From contig JARRNO010000013.1 of NCBI GenBank assembly GCA_037384885.1, forward strand, positions 1 through 40,659: DNA of 40,659 nt, written 5' to 3'. A model generated the notes under the pieces. That model worked only from the letters and a program-made list of their open reading frames with translations, was not told the origin of the DNA and did no database searches. This stretch comes from JARRNO01 sp037384885 (lineage in GTDB: Bacteria > Acidobacteriota > UBA4820 > DSQY01). Made by a program: the position numbers and the translations under genes. The stretch's first letter is position 1, and each line of letters starts with the position of its first letter. Shown here piece by piece: positions 40,270 through 40,659 of this stretch.

Positions 40270-40659
40270 TCACTCCGACATGTAAGTGCCGAAGATTTTT
40301 TTCAGAGCCCCCGTGATTTCTCCGATCGATGCGTAAGCCTTTACGGCCTCAAGGGTGGGTTTCATCAAGTTGCTTCCATTCCGTGCCGCCTTCTCGATGT
40401 CGCTGAGCCTCTGTTTCACCAGCGCACCGTCTCTATCGGCACGGACTCCGTTGAGCTTCAATATCTGGCTGCGTTCGAGTTCGGGGTCCACCCTGAGAAT
40501 CTTGATGGGTGGGTTATTCTCTTCCCGGAACTTGTTGATCCCGACAACAATTCTTTCGTTTTCCTCCAATGCCCGTTGCTTGCGGTAAGCGGCATTGTGG
40601 ATCTCTTGCTGGACCCATCCCTTCTCTATGGCCGCCACCATTCCCCCCATGCTTTCGAT
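40270..40659 (-). CDS. Methylmalonyl-CoA mutase catalytic domain, C-terminal fragment
   Basis: The last 129 codons; the gene continues beyond the window's right edge. Visible: ESMGGMVAAIEKGWVQQEIH, NAAYRKQRALEENERIVVGI, then NKFREENNPPIKILRVDPEL and the tail SNLMKPTLEAVKAYASIGEI. These match the end of the alpha (large) chain catalytic barrel of B12-dependent acyl-CoA mutases. It ends GALKKIFGTYMSE with no B12-binding domain after it, so that domain must be a separate subunit, as in split mutases. Exact substrate (methylmalonyl versus isobutyryl-type) cannot be decided from this piece. Confidence 0.88.
   Translation of the reverse strand: MESMGGMVAAIEKGWVQQEIHNAAYRKQRALEENERIVVGINKFREENNPPIKILRVDPELERSQILKLNGVRADRDGALVKQRLSDIEKAARNGSNLMKPTLEAVKAYASIGEITGALKKIFGTYMSE

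Noticed and set aside
1..40659. CRISPR arrays, tRNA or rRNA genes, insertion sequences
   Set aside because: I saw no regular repeat-spacer pattern, cloverleaf, rRNA segment, transposase or terminal inverted repeats.

Overview
The window is about 40.7 kb of a GC-rich bacterial chromosome from a draft, probably metagenomic, assembly: a run of 63 N sits at 37018-37080 inside a gene. The organism is diderm, shown by a complete L-Ara4N (arn) glycolipid-modification set, two lipoproteins and a periplasmic amidase. It also carries RNase Y/YmdB, a PgpH-type HD phosphohydrolase, an MglA-type GTPase and the Ctc form of bL25. This mix fits a deep-branching lineage such as Acidobacteriota or Desulfobacterota, but I cannot fix the phylum from the sequence alone.

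1-15858 (+) is a dense housekeeping block. It holds an acyltransferase tail, yicC, gmk and rpoZ; a LysM lipoprotein; phoH, a PgpH-like gene, ybeY and a CorC-like gene; an MTH1187-type protein, rplY and pth; then, behind a clear sigma70-type promoter at 9728, pheS, pheT, a ZapB-like coiled coil, zapA, rny and ymdB. Many neighbours overlap by 4 to 62 bases. PheT lacks its tRNA-binding domain, and RNase Y has His-Glu in place of its catalytic His-Asp.

15859-20287 (+) holds the most unusual locus. A new promoter and a hairpin at the 5' end of the transcript lead into a small DUF6982-like protein that is translationally coupled to a 971-residue protein with an unrecognised N-terminal domain, TPR repeats and two Clp-type AAA+ modules. 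The first module has lost its Walker B, sensor 1 and arginine-finger segment. A small set of membrane, thioredoxin and zinc-ribbon genes follows.

20288-20691 is a gene-free, AT-rich stretch between convergent genes with several dyads. 20692-22307 (-) encodes an NrnA-like DHH phosphoesterase and an ElbB-like DJ-1 protein without its cysteine.

22434-31006 (+) is a lipid A / glycan modification cluster: a polyprenyl glycosylphosphotransferase, then arnT, arnB, arnC, split arnA (formyltransferase and dehydrogenase as two genes) and arnD. No arnE/arnF flippase or ugd is present. It is followed by a decayed DUF3857 gene that still has a good promoter, and by a histidine ammonia-lyase-like gene whose MIO triad reads Ala-Cys-Gly.

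33839-40659 (-) holds a cell-wall and RNA operon (amidase, GerMN lipoprotein, murI, rph), an MglA GTPase with an acidic C-terminal extension, an unknown exported protein, bioY, and the C-terminus of methylmalonyl-CoA mutase.
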